Assembly: GCA_023262325.1 (NCBI GenBank)
Contig: JALRBS010000160.1
Span: 1-63,178, forward strand
Length of the DNA stretch: 63,178 bases
Source: Ilumatobacteraceae bacterium
GTDB lineage: Bacteria; Actinomycetota; Acidimicrobiia; Acidimicrobiales; Ilumatobacteraceae
Direction of reading: 5' to 3'
Positions 1 to 10,700 of this stretch are shown piece by piece (the stretch's first letter is position 1; each line of letters opens with the position of its first letter). A program made the position numbers and the translations under genes. The notes beneath the pieces are model-generated. The model did no database searches. It was not told where the DNA came from and was given only the letters and a program-made list of their open reading frames with translations.

Positions 1-1
1 A

Positions 2-463
2 TTGCCAGGCGTCGTCACCACCGCCGTCGGCTACATGGGCGGGTGGACACCACATCCGACCTACGAAGAAACCTGCACCTCGCAGACCGGCCACACCGAG
101 TCGGTCATGGTTGTCTACGACCCATCGATCCTTTCGGTCGACACGATCATGCAGGCGTTCTGGGAGAACCACGACCCAACGACACCGAACCGTCAGGGCA
201 ATGACATTGGTACCCAGTATCGGTCAGCGATCTTCACAACTTCCGATGTGCAGCGACGCGAGGTCGACAGTTCTCGCGATCGCTATCAGCGGGCACTTGC
301 CAGCGCCGGTTATGGCTCAATCAGCACACAGATCTGCTCCGCCGAAGAGGCAGGTGATGGGGTGTTCTACTACGCCGAGGATTATCACCAGGGGTACTTG
401 CACAAGAACCCGGGCGGATATTGCAACCACGGCTTCTGCCAAATCGGATACTCCGCGAATTAA
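2..463 (+). CDS. msrA: Peptide-methionine (S)-S-oxide reductase MsrA, 5' end missing
   Basis: The enzyme reduces methionine S-sulfoxide in damaged proteins back to methionine. The visible 153 residues carry the MsrA core: AVGYMGG, the pattern around YEETCTSQTGHTE, FWENHDPTT, the GTQYRSAIF block and the late AEDYHQGYL motif. The reading frame is open to the left edge and residue 1 is a TTG leucine inside the conserved LPGVV segment. The catalytic GCFW cysteine therefore lies outside the window and the true start cannot be given. A cysteine near the C-terminus (GGYCNHGFC) could act as resolving residue. The gene converges on the ABC exporter, 17 bases away. Confidence 0.95.
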   Translation: MPGVVTTAVGYMGGWTPHPTYEETCTSQTGHTESVMVVYDPSILSVDTIMQAFWENHDPTTPNRQGNDIGTQYRSAIFTTSDVQRREVDSSRDRYQRALASAGYGSISTQICSAEEAGDGVFYYAEDYHQGYLHKNPGGYCNHGFCQIGYSAN

Positions 464-480
464 CTGCGACGAGCCGGTCG

Positions 481-2340
481 TCAGATCGGCTCAAGCAGCT
501 CGCCTGCGCGTAGTTGCGAGGCGTAGAGACCATCAGCGGCGACGAGTTCGTCATGTCGACCCTGCTCGGCAATTCCACCATCGGCGATCACCACAATGCG
601 ATCGGCTGATCGAACGGTCGACAGGCGGTGCGCGATGACAATTGCGGTGCGTCCGGTAAGCGCAGCGGTCAGCGCCTCATGGACAAGCGCCTCATGCTCC
701 ATGTCGAGGTGGCTCGTTGCCTCGTCAAGAATCATGATGCGCGGATCTTTGAGGAGTAAGCGGGCGATGGCGAGCCGTTGTTTTTCGCCGCCGCTCAACC
801 GGTAGCCACGCTCGCCGACAACGGTTTCGTAGCCGTCTGGGAGCCGAGCGATCGTCTCGTGAATTCGCGCGGCCGTGCACGCGACGATGAGTTCGTCATT
901 CGTTGCCGATGGCTTTGCGAACCGAAGGTTCTCTGCGATTGATACGTGAAAGAGATGCGGGTCCTGTGCGACGACACCGATCGCTTGCCGCAGCGAATTC
1001 AGTGTGAGGTCACGAACATCGACGCCGTCCACTCGGACGGACCCGCCTGTCACGTCGTAGAGCCGTGGAATGAGTGAGGCAAGCGTCGATTTGCCGGCAC
1101 CTGATGCGCCGACGATTGCGACGGTTTCGCCTTCAGTGATGTGCAGCGAGATCGATCGCAAAATGTCACGGTCGGGATCGGCTCCAGGAATCGCGCGTTG
1201 CTCCATTGATTCGATTGCCGAATCGGTGGCCGGCGGATATCGAAAGGTCACATCGTCGAAGGTGATCGACCCGCCGCAGTCGACGAGATCGATCGCCCCG
1301 GGCCGATCCTGTAGTGGTTCAGGGGCATCGAGCACCTCGAAGACTCGTTCAAACGAGACCATCGATGTCATGAGATCAACACGGGCATTCGTCAGACCAG
1401 TTAATGGTTGATATACCCGAGTCACGAGCGCTGCCAGCGCAACGAGTGTGCCGGCGGTGATCGAGCCTCCGACGACCATCCATGCTCCAATGCCGTAAAT
1501 GGCAGCAGTTCCAACGGCACCGACGAGGCCGAGTGCGACAAAGAACACCCGACCAAGCATCGCTGAGCTCACACCCGCGTCTCGTACAGCGTTCGCTTGC
1601 TCGCTGAACGTGTCGAGCTCCCGTTGCTCGTCGCCAAAAAGCTTGACGAGCATTGCACCCGCGACGTTGAACCGTTCGGTCATCTGTGTGTTCATCGTTG
1701 CGTTGTGTTGCATCTGGCGACGTGCGATGTCCTGTAAACGCCTGCCGACGCGTCGCGCTGGCACGATGAAGGTCGGGAGGACGACGAGGGAGAGCAGCGT
1801 CAAACGCCATTCGAGCGCAGCCATCGTCGCAAGGGTGGTGATGAGCACGATGATGTTGCTCACTACTGAGCCGAGCGTGCTCGTGAGCGCACTCTGCGCA
1901 CCAACGACATCGTGGTTGAGTCGTGCGGTGATGGCGCCGGTTGGAGTGCGGGTAAAAAATGCGATCGGCAGTCGCTGCACTTTCGCATATAACGCGATTC
2001 GAAGGTCGGCGATGAGACCTTCTCCGATACGGGCCGAACACCATCGTTGAAGAATTTGCAGACCTGCATCGACGAGGGCAGATCCGACGGCAACTGCGGC
2101 GAGCACTCCAATGAGGCGGCGATTTCCGTCGGGAATGGCGTGGTCGAGAATTTCGCGTACGACAAGTGGTGGTACGAGCGCAAGCAGTGCAGCAACGAGA
2201 ATCGCAGAGAGAAACAACGCGATCGTCGACCGATACGGGCGGGCGAACGACCACACTCGTGTTCCCGTGCCGGCTTTGAGGTGAACGTCGCGCACTGCGT
2301 CGGTGTCGCGCGGCATCATGTGGTGGGGACCCATCCGCAT
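481..2340 (-). CDS. ABC exporter, fused permease and ATPase
   Basis: A 619-residue half-transporter of the MsbA/multidrug type that would work as a dimer in the cytoplasmic membrane. Residues about 35-330 form a six-helix exporter domain. The ATPase follows, with Walker A GASGAGKST near residue 412, signature LSGGEKQR, Walker B ILDEATS and H-loop AHRLS. The substrate cannot be read from sequence. The ATG start at 2340 is preceded at 6 bases by TAGCCT (minus strand, 2352-2347), which suits a leaderless message. It is divergent from the lipoprotein hydrolase at 2396. Confidence 0.93.
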   Translation of the reverse strand: MRMGPHHMMPRDTDAVRDVHLKAGTGTRVWSFARPYRSTIALFLSAILVAALLALVPPLVVREILDHAIPDGNRRLIGVLAAVAVGSALVDAGLQILQRWCSARIGEGLIADLRIALYAKVQRLPIAFFTRTPTGAITARLNHDVVGAQSALTSTLGSVVSNIIVLITTLATMAALEWRLTLLSLVVLPTFIVPARRVGRRLQDIARRQMQHNATMNTQMTERFNVAGAMLVKLFGDEQRELDTFSEQANAVRDAGVSSAMLGRVFFVALGLVGAVGTAAIYGIGAWMVVGGSITAGTLVALAALVTRVYQPLTGLTNARVDLMTSMVSFERVFEVLDAPEPLQDRPGAIDLVDCGGSITFDDVTFRYPPATDSAIESMEQRAIPGADPDRDILRSISLHITEGETVAIVGASGAGKSTLASLIPRLYDVTGGSVRVDGVDVRDLTLNSLRQAIGVVAQDPHLFHVSIAENLRFAKPSATNDELIVACTAARIHETIARLPDGYETVVGERGYRLSGGEKQRLAIARLLLKDPRIMILDEATSHLDMEHEALVHEALTAALTGRTAIVIAHRLSTVRSADRIVVIADGGIAEQGRHDELVAADGLYASQLRAGELLEPI

Positions 2341-2395
2341 ACCATCAGGCTAAGCACCCATCGCCGCGGTTCGGCACCGACGTACGATGGAGATC

Positions 2396-3976
2396 ATGCG
2401 CAGACGTCACCTTCTTGTCGTTGGCGTCGCGTGCGTAGCGCTGCTGGTTTCGTGTTCCGCTGCACGCGAGCCGATTCTTGTCTCATCAGTAGACGCCGAT
2501 GAACCGGCAAACGAAACCTCGAACAGCACTGACGACACCGCGACGAGCGTGGTCGACGATGTCGTACCGGAGCGCCCGCGCGTTGCCCCCGAATCAACCG
2601 ACTCATTCGCCGTTCGCGACATCACATGGAGTGTGCTTGAACCTGGCGTCGACGAAGGATGGCTCGAGGTTCCGTTGCGATATGACGAACCTGATGGCGA
2701 CATGATCTCGGTGTACGTCGTCCGACACCGCGCCACGGATACGTCGAAGCGAATTGGATCACTGCTCGTCAATCCCGGTGGTCCGGGCTTTGGTGGCAGT
2801 TACCTCGCGCTGTACGCCGATCAGATTTATGACCCAGAACTGCTGAGTGCGTTTGACATCGTCGGCTGGGACCCGCGCGGTACCGGCGAGAGCAATCCGT
2901 CGATCGACTGCATCGCCGATTACGACCCGTTCTTTGCTGAGATCGACATCACCCCTGATTCGATTGACGAACAGAATGAACTTGTTGCGCGTGCGCAAGA
3001 GTTCGCCGATCGTTGCGTTGACAACGGCGAGATTGTCAACTATGTCGGCACAAATAACGCCGCCCGCGATATGGATGTGCTTCGGCGAGCGCTCGGCGAG
3101 CAAACAATTTCGTATTTTGGTTTTTCCTACGGCAGCGAACTTGGTGCCACGTGGGCAACTCTGTTTCCAACCACAGTTCGGGCAGCCGTGCTCGACGGCG
3201 CTGCCGACCCTGATGCTGATGCGTTGCAATCGACACTGCAACAGCTCGAAGGATTCGAACGAGCGCTCGACACATTTCTCGCTCGGTGCAGTGCGGACAA
3301 CCAATGTGCTCTTCACAATGGTGGCGATGCCGAAGGTGCATTCGACGCGTTGATGGCGTCGCTCGACGAGTCGCCCGTGCCGACGGTGAGCGGTAGGCCA
3401 CCGGCGAACCTCGCGGTTGCGATCAACGCAGTGATCGAAGCCATGTACTCCGAGTACTATTGGCCCGACCTCGAGCAGGCGCTCGATGCAGCCGCAAAGG
3501 GTCGAGGCGCTCAACTACTCGAACTTCACGACTCGTACTTTCAACGTCAAGCCGACGGAACGTACGGCAATGAACTTGAGGCCTTTCAAACGATCACCTG
3601 CGCCGACACGATCGATCGAGCGTCGGTAGACGACGAGAACGCGCTCGTTACCGAATACCGCTCGGTTGCGCCAAGACTCGTTCCGGAAGGCTCGTTGGGT
3701 TCATATTTCTGCACGTTTTTCCCGGCACCGGTTGACCCTCGCGTCAGCATCACAGGTGACGGCGCGGGGCCCATCGTCGTCATCGGAACGACCGGCGATC
3801 CGGCGACACCATTGGCGTCAACCGAGGCGATGGCGAACGCGCTTGAGGACGGACGACTCGTCATCGTCGAGGCTGATCAACACACGGGATACGGCGTGAA
3901 TCGGTGCGTTGTCGACGTTGTCAACGACTATCTCATCGATCTCGTACCACCCGATTCAGGTACCGAGTGTCGATAG
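2396..3976 (+). CDS. Secreted alpha/beta hydrolase lipoprotein, TAP-type peptidase
   Basis: The protein looks like an exported tripeptidyl aminopeptidase-type hydrolase. The N-terminus is a short basic stretch, a hydrophobic run and a lipobox ending LVSC, so it should be lipid-anchored outside the membrane. The alpha/beta hydrolase domain has the oxyanion loop NPGGPGFGG, the WDPRGTGES segment, the nucleophile elbow GFSYGSE, and a late DQHTGYG segment supplying the histidine. The C-terminal TAP-like region carries VVIGTTGDPATP. An ATG at 2387 is in frame, but the one at 2396 gives a cleaner signal peptide and lies 7 bases after TACGAT (2383-2388). The physiological substrate is unknown. Confidence 0.85.
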   Translation: MRRRHLLVVGVACVALLVSCSAAREPILVSSVDADEPANETSNSTDDTATSVVDDVVPERPRVAPESTDSFAVRDITWSVLEPGVDEGWLEVPLRYDEPDGDMISVYVVRHRATDTSKRIGSLLVNPGGPGFGGSYLALYADQIYDPELLSAFDIVGWDPRGTGESNPSIDCIADYDPFFAEIDITPDSIDEQNELVARAQEFADRCVDNGEIVNYVGTNNAARDMDVLRRALGEQTISYFGFSYGSELGATWATLFPTTVRAAVLDGAADPDADALQSTLQQLEGFERALDTFLARCSADNQCALHNGGDAEGAFDALMASLDESPVPTVSGRPPANLAVAINAVIEAMYSEYYWPDLEQALDAAAKGRGAQLLELHDSYFQRQADGTYGNELEAFQTITCADTIDRASVDDENALVTEYRSVAPRLVPEGSLGSYFCTFFPAPVDPRVSITGDGAGPIVVIGTTGDPATPLASTEAMANALEDGRLVIVEADQHTGYGVNRCVVDVVNDYLIDLVPPDSGTECR

Positions 3977-4005
3977 CGGCAGGGTTCGAAACACCGATGC
4001 CGTGA

Positions 4006-4095
4006 TGGCGGAAGGAGTGGGATTCGAACCCACGGAGACCCGAAGACCTCAACGGCTTTCGAGGCCGTCCCATTCGTCCGCTCTGGCATCCTTCC
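4006..4095 (-). tRNA. tRNA-Ser (anticodon CGA)
   Basis: The minus strand folds as a class II tRNA with a 7-bp acceptor stem (GGAAGGA with TCCTTCC), a long variable arm and a T-loop GTTCGAATC. The anticodon loop CTCGAAA gives CGA, reading UCG codons. The 3' CCA is encoded (4008-4006). It lies between two protein genes and overlaps neither. Confidence 0.95.
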
Positions 4096-4149
4096 GTCGA
4101 CCGAGGCTATCGGCGAATCGAGAATGCTGGCAGCCTGGCCAGGGTTCCA

Positions 4150-4635
4150 TCAACGGCGAGCGGCGAAGAAGGTTTTCAGCAGCGCACTCGCGACCTCAGC
4201 CTGAACACCTGAAGTGCACTCGACCCGATGGTTGAGTAATGGGGAGTTCACAATGTCGAAGCGACTCCCGGCTGCACCAGCTTTCGGGTCGCTCGTTGCA
4301 AACACCAGTCGTCCGAGTCGTCCGTTGACCATGGCGCCAGCACACATCACGCATGGTTCGAGGGTGACGATCAAGGTGCATTCCTCAAGATGCCACGAGT
4401 TGAGATGTTGCGCAGCGTCTCGTAGTGCGAGCACTTCCGCGTGGGCTGTTGGGTCACCGGTGAGTTCACGTTCATTGTGTCGTGCTGCGATGACATCACC
4501 GTCGTGAATCACGATTGCCCCAACTGGAACGTCATCATGTTCGAGCGCGGCGCGTGCCTCATCGAGCGCGCGCAACATCCAACGGTCAAGTTCAGGTTGT
4601 TCTTCGTGCTCGGTCATCGATGTTCTCGCATTCAT
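4150..4635 (-). CDS. tadA: tRNA-specific adenosine deaminase TadA
   Basis: TadA converts A34 of tRNA-Arg(ACG) to inosine. The 161-residue protein has the zinc deaminase signature in order: HAE in the DPTAHAEVLAL segment, then PCVMCAGA with the two zinc cysteines, and the typical C-terminal SRFDIVNSPLLNHRVE block. The start at 4635 (MNART) is chosen for length; a second in-frame ATG six codons later is also possible. It is divergent from the MFS gene at 4706. Confidence 0.94.
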   Translation of the reverse strand: MNARTSMTEHEEQPELDRWMLRALDEARAALEHDDVPVGAIVIHDGDVIAARHNERELTGDPTAHAEVLALRDAAQHLNSWHLEECTLIVTLEPCVMCAGAMVNGRLGRLVFATSDPKAGAAGSRFDIVNSPLLNHRVECTSGVQAEVASALLKTFFAARR

Positions 4636-4705
4636 GTCGCATTAAGGAGGTTACGAGGGATTCAGACTTCGGTTGTCGTGCCCCTTGCGGCGTAACCTCG
4701 CAGCG

Positions 4706-5968
4706 ATGCCTACGCGCCAGCAGAGCCTGCCACGACTGGTGCCTCGCCGTGTGTTCTACGGCTGGGTTGTCGTCGGCGTCTCGATTATCGCAGTGCTGAT
4801 GACCTCAGGGAGTCGCGCCGCGCCCGGCGCACTGCTTGTCGACATGGAGCGTGAAACGGGCTGGAGCACGTCGACCCTGTCGATTGCGGCATCGATCAGT
4901 CTGATGATGTACGGCATTGGCGGACCGCTTGCTGCCGCCGTCATCGCCCGAATTGGGTTGAGAGTGACGACCGTGTGCAGCCTCGTGCTTGCAGCCTTTT
5001 CGTTCGTGATGAGCGCTCGAGCGTCATCGCTCTGGTCGCTGTATGTCTGGTTTGGCTTCGGTGCGGGGCTGGCGAGCGGCTTGATTGCGAGCGTGCTTGG
5101 CGCAACGATCGCGAATCGTTGGTTCGTTGAGCGCCGCGGTCTTGTCACCGGCCTCTTCGGCGCAGCGATGAGCGCTGGTTTGCTCATTTTCTTTCCGGTG
5201 TTCACCATGCTCGCCTCCAACTCGGGTTGGCGCCGTTCGCTCGAGATCGGTGCGGTGCTACTCGCGCTTGCGGCGATTCCAAGTTGGCTATTCATTCGAA
5301 ACTCGCCGGGCGATGTTGGCCTTGCGCCATATGGTGGCTCGCCTGAGCCGACTCGTTCGCCAGATACCGGACTGTTTCGTCGAGCGTCACGACGACCCGA
5401 ATTCTGGTTGTTGGCGGTGACGTTCATGGTGTGTGGTGGCACGAGCAATGGGCTTGTCGGGCAACACTTCATCGCTCACGCCACGGAGCACGGATTTGCT
5501 GAGGTGACTGCGGCAAATTGGCTCGCAGTGATGGGTCTGTTCAACTTTGTTGGCACGCTCGCAAGCGGTTGGTTGACCGATCGAGTCGATCCGCGTCGTC
5601 TGCTGTTCGCGTACTACACGTTTCGCGGCTTGAGTTTGTTCTTTCTCCCTGTCGTGCACGACAACGTGTCGATCGGGTTGTTCGCAGTGCTCTTCGGACT
5701 CGACTACATCGCAACGGTGCCTCCGACGATCATGCTGTGCGCCGAAACCTTTGGTCGACATAACGCGGGAACGGTGTACGGGTGGGTCTTTGCGGCTCAT
5801 CAGTGCGGGGCGGCGATCGCCGCGTGGGGGGCTGCAGCGATTCGCGAATCTGCCGGCAACTACACATGGGCATTTTCAGCGGGTGGCGGCGTCGCCATCG
5901 CAGCAGGAATGTTGGCGTTGCTCATTCGACGCGATCGACCGAGTGCCGCAGGTCTCGCTGCTGCGTGA
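4706..5968 (+). CDS. MFS transporter, monocarboxylate/OFA-like
   Basis: About 420 residues with twelve predicted membrane helices. The N-terminus YGWVVVGVSI followed by GALLVDMERETGWS is typical of the MFS branch that includes oxalate-formate antiporter-like and monocarboxylate carriers. The loop between helices 2 and 3 and the central loop (residues about 205-235, rich in Arg and Pro) fit MFS topology. The ATG at 4706 follows TAACCT (4693-4698) by 7 bases, so an upstream TTG reading is rejected. The substrate is unknown. Confidence 0.85.
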   Translation: MPTRQQSLPRLVPRRVFYGWVVVGVSIIAVLMTSGSRAAPGALLVDMERETGWSTSTLSIAASISLMMYGIGGPLAAAVIARIGLRVTTVCSLVLAAFSFVMSARASSLWSLYVWFGFGAGLASGLIASVLGATIANRWFVERRGLVTGLFGAAMSAGLLIFFPVFTMLASNSGWRRSLEIGAVLLALAAIPSWLFIRNSPGDVGLAPYGGSPEPTRSPDTGLFRRASRRPEFWLLAVTFMVCGGTSNGLVGQHFIAHATEHGFAEVTAANWLAVMGLFNFVGTLASGWLTDRVDPRRLLFAYYTFRGLSLFFLPVVHDNVSIGLFAVLFGLDYIATVPPTIMLCAETFGRHNAGTVYGWVFAAHQCGAAIAAWGAAAIRESAGNYTWAFSAGGGVAIAAGMLALLIRRDRPSAAGLAAA

Positions 5969-5989
5969 TGCCGTCGGTGATGGCGGTCG

Positions 5990-6244
5990 CTAGGAGACGG
6001 CGACCCGTCGATATGTGCGTGTAGCGGTTGTTCCTGTGAGCACCGACAGCGCGAACAGAGCGATCGCGAGTGCGAATTCAAATGTGCCGTTGCCGTTGTC
6101 GGGCTCGAACCCGGTGAGTGCTTCGACCCATTCACGCGTGATGAGCGTCAACACGAAGAGTACGGCGCTCAGCGCGGCGAGCGCCGACTGCATCCAGAAT
6201 CGCAATGGAAGGTTTCGGCTGTTGTTGCCCTTGTCCTCTCTCAT
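5990..6244 (-). CDS. Small two-helix membrane protein of unknown function
   Basis: An 84-residue protein with two hydrophobic segments (about residues 20-38 and 58-76) and a short polar loop holding FEPDNGNGTFE. I recognise the layout as a small membrane protein common in actinobacteria, but I know no function. A leaderless promoter is visible: TACACT on the minus strand (6258-6253), 8 bases before the ATG. It converges on the MFS gene. Confidence 0.65.
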   Translation of the reverse strand: MREDKGNNSRNLPLRFWMQSALAALSAVLFVLTLITREWVEALTGFEPDNGNGTFEFALAIALFALSVLTGTTATRTYRRVAVS

Positions 6245-6551
6245 AAATGCAAAGTGTAGGTGTGCGCCGCGCGCAACGAGAGAGTCGGGCTGGGTGGGGA
6301 TTCTCCGCCTTTAGACAGTATGGCCTCTGATGTTTCATTGCTGGACCCAATGATCTCTTAATTAAACCGAGTTCAGATGTGGTGCCTATTGCGTGCGTTA
6401 CCTGCATTGCGCGCTTAGCGGCGCTAGCGACATGGCAATCGTGCGTGACTGACTTAAAGGTAAGGTAGGGGCGTCGTGCACAACTAAGTGGGCTTCTCGA
6501 AAGTCTTAGCGATCCTCACAGATAGACGTGCCATGAAGCAAAGGGGTCGTT
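6245..6551. other. Intergenic region between divergent genes
   Basis: About 300 bases with no convincing gene. It holds the TACACT promoter of the small minus-strand gene at its left end and a Shine-Dalgarno-like AAAGGGG about 6 bases before the ATG at 6552. The middle is more AT-rich than its surroundings (for example CTTAATTAAAC near 6356). This is long for a genome this compact, so it may hold regulatory sites of the surface protein, but I see no clear repeat or hairpin. Confidence 0.5.
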
Positions 6552-7544
6552 ATGTCTGAGCGTCATGTCAGTCGTGCACGTTGGGCAGCAATCGGTGCCG
6601 CTGTCGCCGTCACGTTAGGGGCGGGGGGGCTTGTTGGCGTGAATGCTGCGAGTAACGAGTCAATGTTCACACCGATCACACCCGTACGGATGTTGGATAC
6701 CCGACAGGTCGAGCGCGTCGGATCGCTCGTCTCTCCACAGGAGGCAGAGCCCTACCGACTTGCGATCTCCGGACGGCGAGGTGTTCCAGTGTCTGGTGTC
6801 ACTGGTGTATCGCTCAACGTCACCGTTGTCCAAGGAGAAACCAATGGGTACGGGGGGTATGTCACGGTCTACCCATGCGAGTCAGTGACATCTGATCGAA
6901 CCGATACCTCAAATCTCAACTTTAAAACCGGTCAGACGCTTGCGAACCCCGTGACGACTGCGCTCTCTAGTGACGGATATATCTGCCTATTCGTCTACGG
7001 GACCGCGCACCTTCTTGTTGACGCAAACGGGTATTACTCAGCGTCAAGCGCAACTGCGTTACAGGGCCCCGCCGGTGAAACCGGGCCGCAGGGTGAGGTT
7101 GGGCCGGCCGGTGACAATGGCGCCCTTAGCGGTCTCACCTGTGGTGACGAAGAGTTTGTCGCCATGCTCGAAGGTGCATGGACGTGCGCGAGGCTCGTCA
7201 GGGCGCCTGGTGGAACGTTTACTGGGACTCTTGATTTCGAGATGATTTGCTGCACCATTCAGGACTGGGTGAGCGCAGAGGGATTTTCATCGGTGGGGTT
7301 TCAGACAGACAGCACTTGCGACGAACTAATGTGTGTATTTGCTGTCACCGGTATCGAAGACCACACCACCTGCTCGATTCGCGCCGACATTGATGGGATT
7401 TCGTACACCGAAGCAAGTCCTGACGTACACGTTTCACAATACGAAATCGTAATTGATGGCATGGCTTGGTTTACCTTCGAGCACCTTGGCAACCGATCCG
7501 TTGACGTCCAATGTGGCGCTTCGATCGTTGCTGCTAACTCGTAG
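6552..7544 (+). CDS. Exported surface protein: one LDTR module plus a collagen-like segment
   Basis: A 330-residue protein. Residues 10-34 form a signal peptide or anchor. Residues about 39-165 are one copy of a module beginning FTPITPVRMLDTR and ending with a LLVDANGYY strand; its landmarks are GVPVSGVTGVSLNVTV, TSNLNF and a Gly-rich YVTVYP strand. Residues about 171-188 are six Gly-X-Y triplets (GPAGETGPQG...), a short collagen-like stalk. The cysteine-rich C-terminal domain (about nine Cys) is not recognised. There is no LPXTG or C-terminal helix, so attachment to the wall is not explained. The module is related to those in the sortase fusion at 38909. Function unknown; likely cell surface. 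Confidence 0.75.
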   Translation: MSERHVSRARWAAIGAAVAVTLGAGGLVGVNAASNESMFTPITPVRMLDTRQVERVGSLVSPQEAEPYRLAISGRRGVPVSGVTGVSLNVTVVQGETNGYGGYVTVYPCESVTSDRTDTSNLNFKTGQTLANPVTTALSSDGYICLFVYGTAHLLVDANGYYSASSATALQGPAGETGPQGEVGPAGDNGALSGLTCGDEEFVAMLEGAWTCARLVRAPGGTFTGTLDFEMICCTIQDWVSAEGFSSVGFQTDSTCDELMCVFAVTGIEDHTTCSIRADIDGISYTEASPDVHVSQYEIVIDGMAWFTFEHLGNRSVDVQCGASIVAANS

Positions 7545-7716
7545 CGATGCTCGTGAAATACCTCCGACGAATCAGCCAATCGTTGCAACGCGAGCAGACC
7601 GCGGTTGCTGCCTTCAATGTTGTTCACTCACTTACGCTTCGCGAGGTTCAGGTGTGAAATATGAGTTGCTGTGACGTCTCTGGTGTCGCCATGGATGAAG
7701 TGGCATCATTGCGCCT

Positions 7717-10700
7717 GTGACAGTGGATCCAAAATTCCTTGACGGCCTTCGCTATCGCTGCATCGGCCCCACCCGCGGCGGTCGAGTGGTGGCAGTCGCT
7801 GCAGACCCGGTCAAAAAGTCGGTGTTCTACTTCGGCGCCGTCGCCGGCGGCGTATGGAAATCCGATGATGGTGGGCAGTACTGGGAAAACGTATCGGACG
7901 GGTTTTTCAACAGCGCATCGGTAGGCGCGCTTGCCGTTGCACCATCTGATGGCAACGTCATCTATGCCGGCATGGGTGAAACGACAATTCGAATCGATGT
8001 CACGCATGGCGATGGCATGTACAAGTCAACGGACGCAGGCGTGACCTGGAGCCATATTGGTCTTGGCGAAACGCGACATATCGGCGAAATTCGGGTACAT
8101 CCGACAAACCCTGACCTCGTCTACGTCGCAGCACTCGGACATGCGTCAATTGCAAGTTCAGATCGCGGCGTCTACCGATCGTCAGATGGCGGCGCGAGTT
8201 GGGAATGTGTGCTTCATGTGAGTGATGTCGCAGGTGCTGTTGATATTGCGATCGATCCGTCGAACCCGCGCATTGTCTACGCGACGATGTGGCAGGCACA
8301 GCGAACCTTCTGGTCGATGAACAGCGGTGGACCCGATAGTGGGTTGTGGCGTTCGCGTGACGGTGGCGATACCTGGGAAAACATCAGCACGAAGCCAGGA
8401 ATGCCGAACGGCACCCTTGGCAAGATCGGTGTGTCGGTGACGGGCGGGCAGTCTGGACGCGTCTACGTAATGGTTGAGGCTGAGGGTCGAACGCGCGGTC
8501 TCTATCGTTCGGACGACCATGGCGAGAACTGGGAACATGTCTCAGCGAACCCTGACCTGTCCTGGCGACCGTGGTACTACATGCACGTCATTGCGCACCC
8601 GACCGACCCCGACACGGTGTTTGTCTTCAATATGAAGGCATGGAAATCCATCGACGGTGGTCGAACCTTCACGCAGTTCCACACGCCGCACGGCGATAAC
8701 CACGCGCTGTGGATTGACCCGACCGACCCTGAACGAATGATTGGTTGCGACGACGGTGGCGCATGGGTGAGTTCAAACGCCGGCCGGTCATGGTCGACGG
8801 TGTACAACCAGCCAACGGCGCAGTTTTACCATGTCGCCGTTGATGACCAGTTCCCGTATGTGGTCTACGGGTCGCAGCAGGACAACACGAGCATTGCGGT
8901 TCCCAGCCGAACCGGAATGGGTGCAATCAGTTGGAGCGATTGCTTCGCCCCGGGTACTGCCGAGAGCGGCTATGTCGCTCCGAAGCCGGGTGATCACAAC
9001 ATCGTCTATGTCGGCGCGATCGGCTCGTCGCCGGGTGGTGGTGACGCGCTGCAGCGATACGACCATCGCACCGGTCAGATTCAGTTGGTGAGTGTGTGGC
9101 CAGAGTCCGCGCATGACGGCAACTCGGCTGAAGTTCGATTCGCGTGGACCTATCCGATTGTGTTCTCGCCGCAGAACCCAGATGTGCTGTACGCGGGCGG
9201 CAACAAGGTGTTTCGCTCAGAAAACGAGGGGCATTCATGGACTGCGATCAGCCCTGACTTGACCTACGCCGACCCGGACACGCTCGGTGTGTCGGGACCG
9301 CTCACCATGGACGCGGCTGGTGCTGAAATGTACGGCACCGTGTTCTCGTTGATGGCTTCGGCCCATCGACCTGGAATGCTCATCGCCGGTTCGGATGACG
9401 GTCGCGTGCACGTCACCCATGACGAAGGTGGCTCATGGACTGAGGTCACGCCGGCTGATCTGCCGAAATTCTCACAGGTCACAATGATCGCTGAGTCACC
9501 GCACATTGACGGAACGGTCTATATGACGGCTGCTCGACACAAGATGGGCGATTACGCGCCGTATGTGTTCAAGTCAACTGACGCTGGAGCGACCTGGGCA
9601 CGAATTGATCACGGGCTTCCGGCAGAGGAGTTTTGTCGTGTCGTTCGCGAGGATCCGAATCGACGAGGCCTGTTGTACGTCGGAACCGAAATGGGTCTCC
9701 ACATGTCGCTCGATGACGGTGCGACGTGGCAGCCATTGCAACTCAACTTGCCGGTCAGTCCCGTGTACGACCTCGTTGTCGCTGGCACCGATCTCGTTGT
9801 CGCAACGCATGGGCGATCGTTCTGGATTCTTGACGACCTGAGCCCGCTTCACCAGTTGTCTGACGAGGTGATGTCGGCGACCCATCATCTCTTTCGACCA
9901 CGTGACACCGTTCGCATTCGTCCACACATCGCAGCAGCGTGGAGTGGTTCGCCGGGTGGCAAAAACTACGGGGTGCTCGGCGCTCGCAGCTCAGCGTTCT
10001 ACGTTGAAGAGCAGGACACCGGTCATGTGACGAAACGTGTCATTGACGCAGGCGAAGATTTACCGCTCGGTGTGCAATTCTCGTACATCCTTCCGGAGAA
10101 TGCGGTCGGCCAGGCGTCGCTCAGTATCTATGACGCGCATGGTTCGCTTGTCGATACGTTCCCCAGCGAGATTCCTGCGGAGAAAAAGGATCGGAAAGGT
10201 TTGTACATCACGGCAAGAGCTGGAGTGAACACGTTCGTGTGGCCGTACACCTACCCGGCTGGCGAGAAGATGGTCGACACCGACTTCCACGGTCGACCGA
10301 GCGGACCGCTCGCCTGCCCAGGCAACTACACCGCAACATTGACTGTTGGTGACTGGTCAATGTCGCAGGACTTTGTGCTGACCCACGATCCTCGGGTTGA
10401 GGTCGACGATGCTCACCTCGCAGAACAATTCACTCTGTCGATGAGCATTCGTGACAAGTTGTCCGACATCGTCGTCGGAGTGAATTTGATTCGGTCGCTG
10501 CGTCGTCAACTTGACGATTGGCGCTGCCGACTCACCGGCCGTGACGATGCAACGCGCGTGCTGACGGCAATGGAATCGGTACTTGCCAAACTCGGGGCAG
10601 TCGAAGATGTTCTCGTGCAGAAAGAGTTCACCGCGGATGGTGACACGTTGAATCATCGAGAGCAACTCTTCGAATTGCTTGGAGGGCTCGCTCCGATCGT

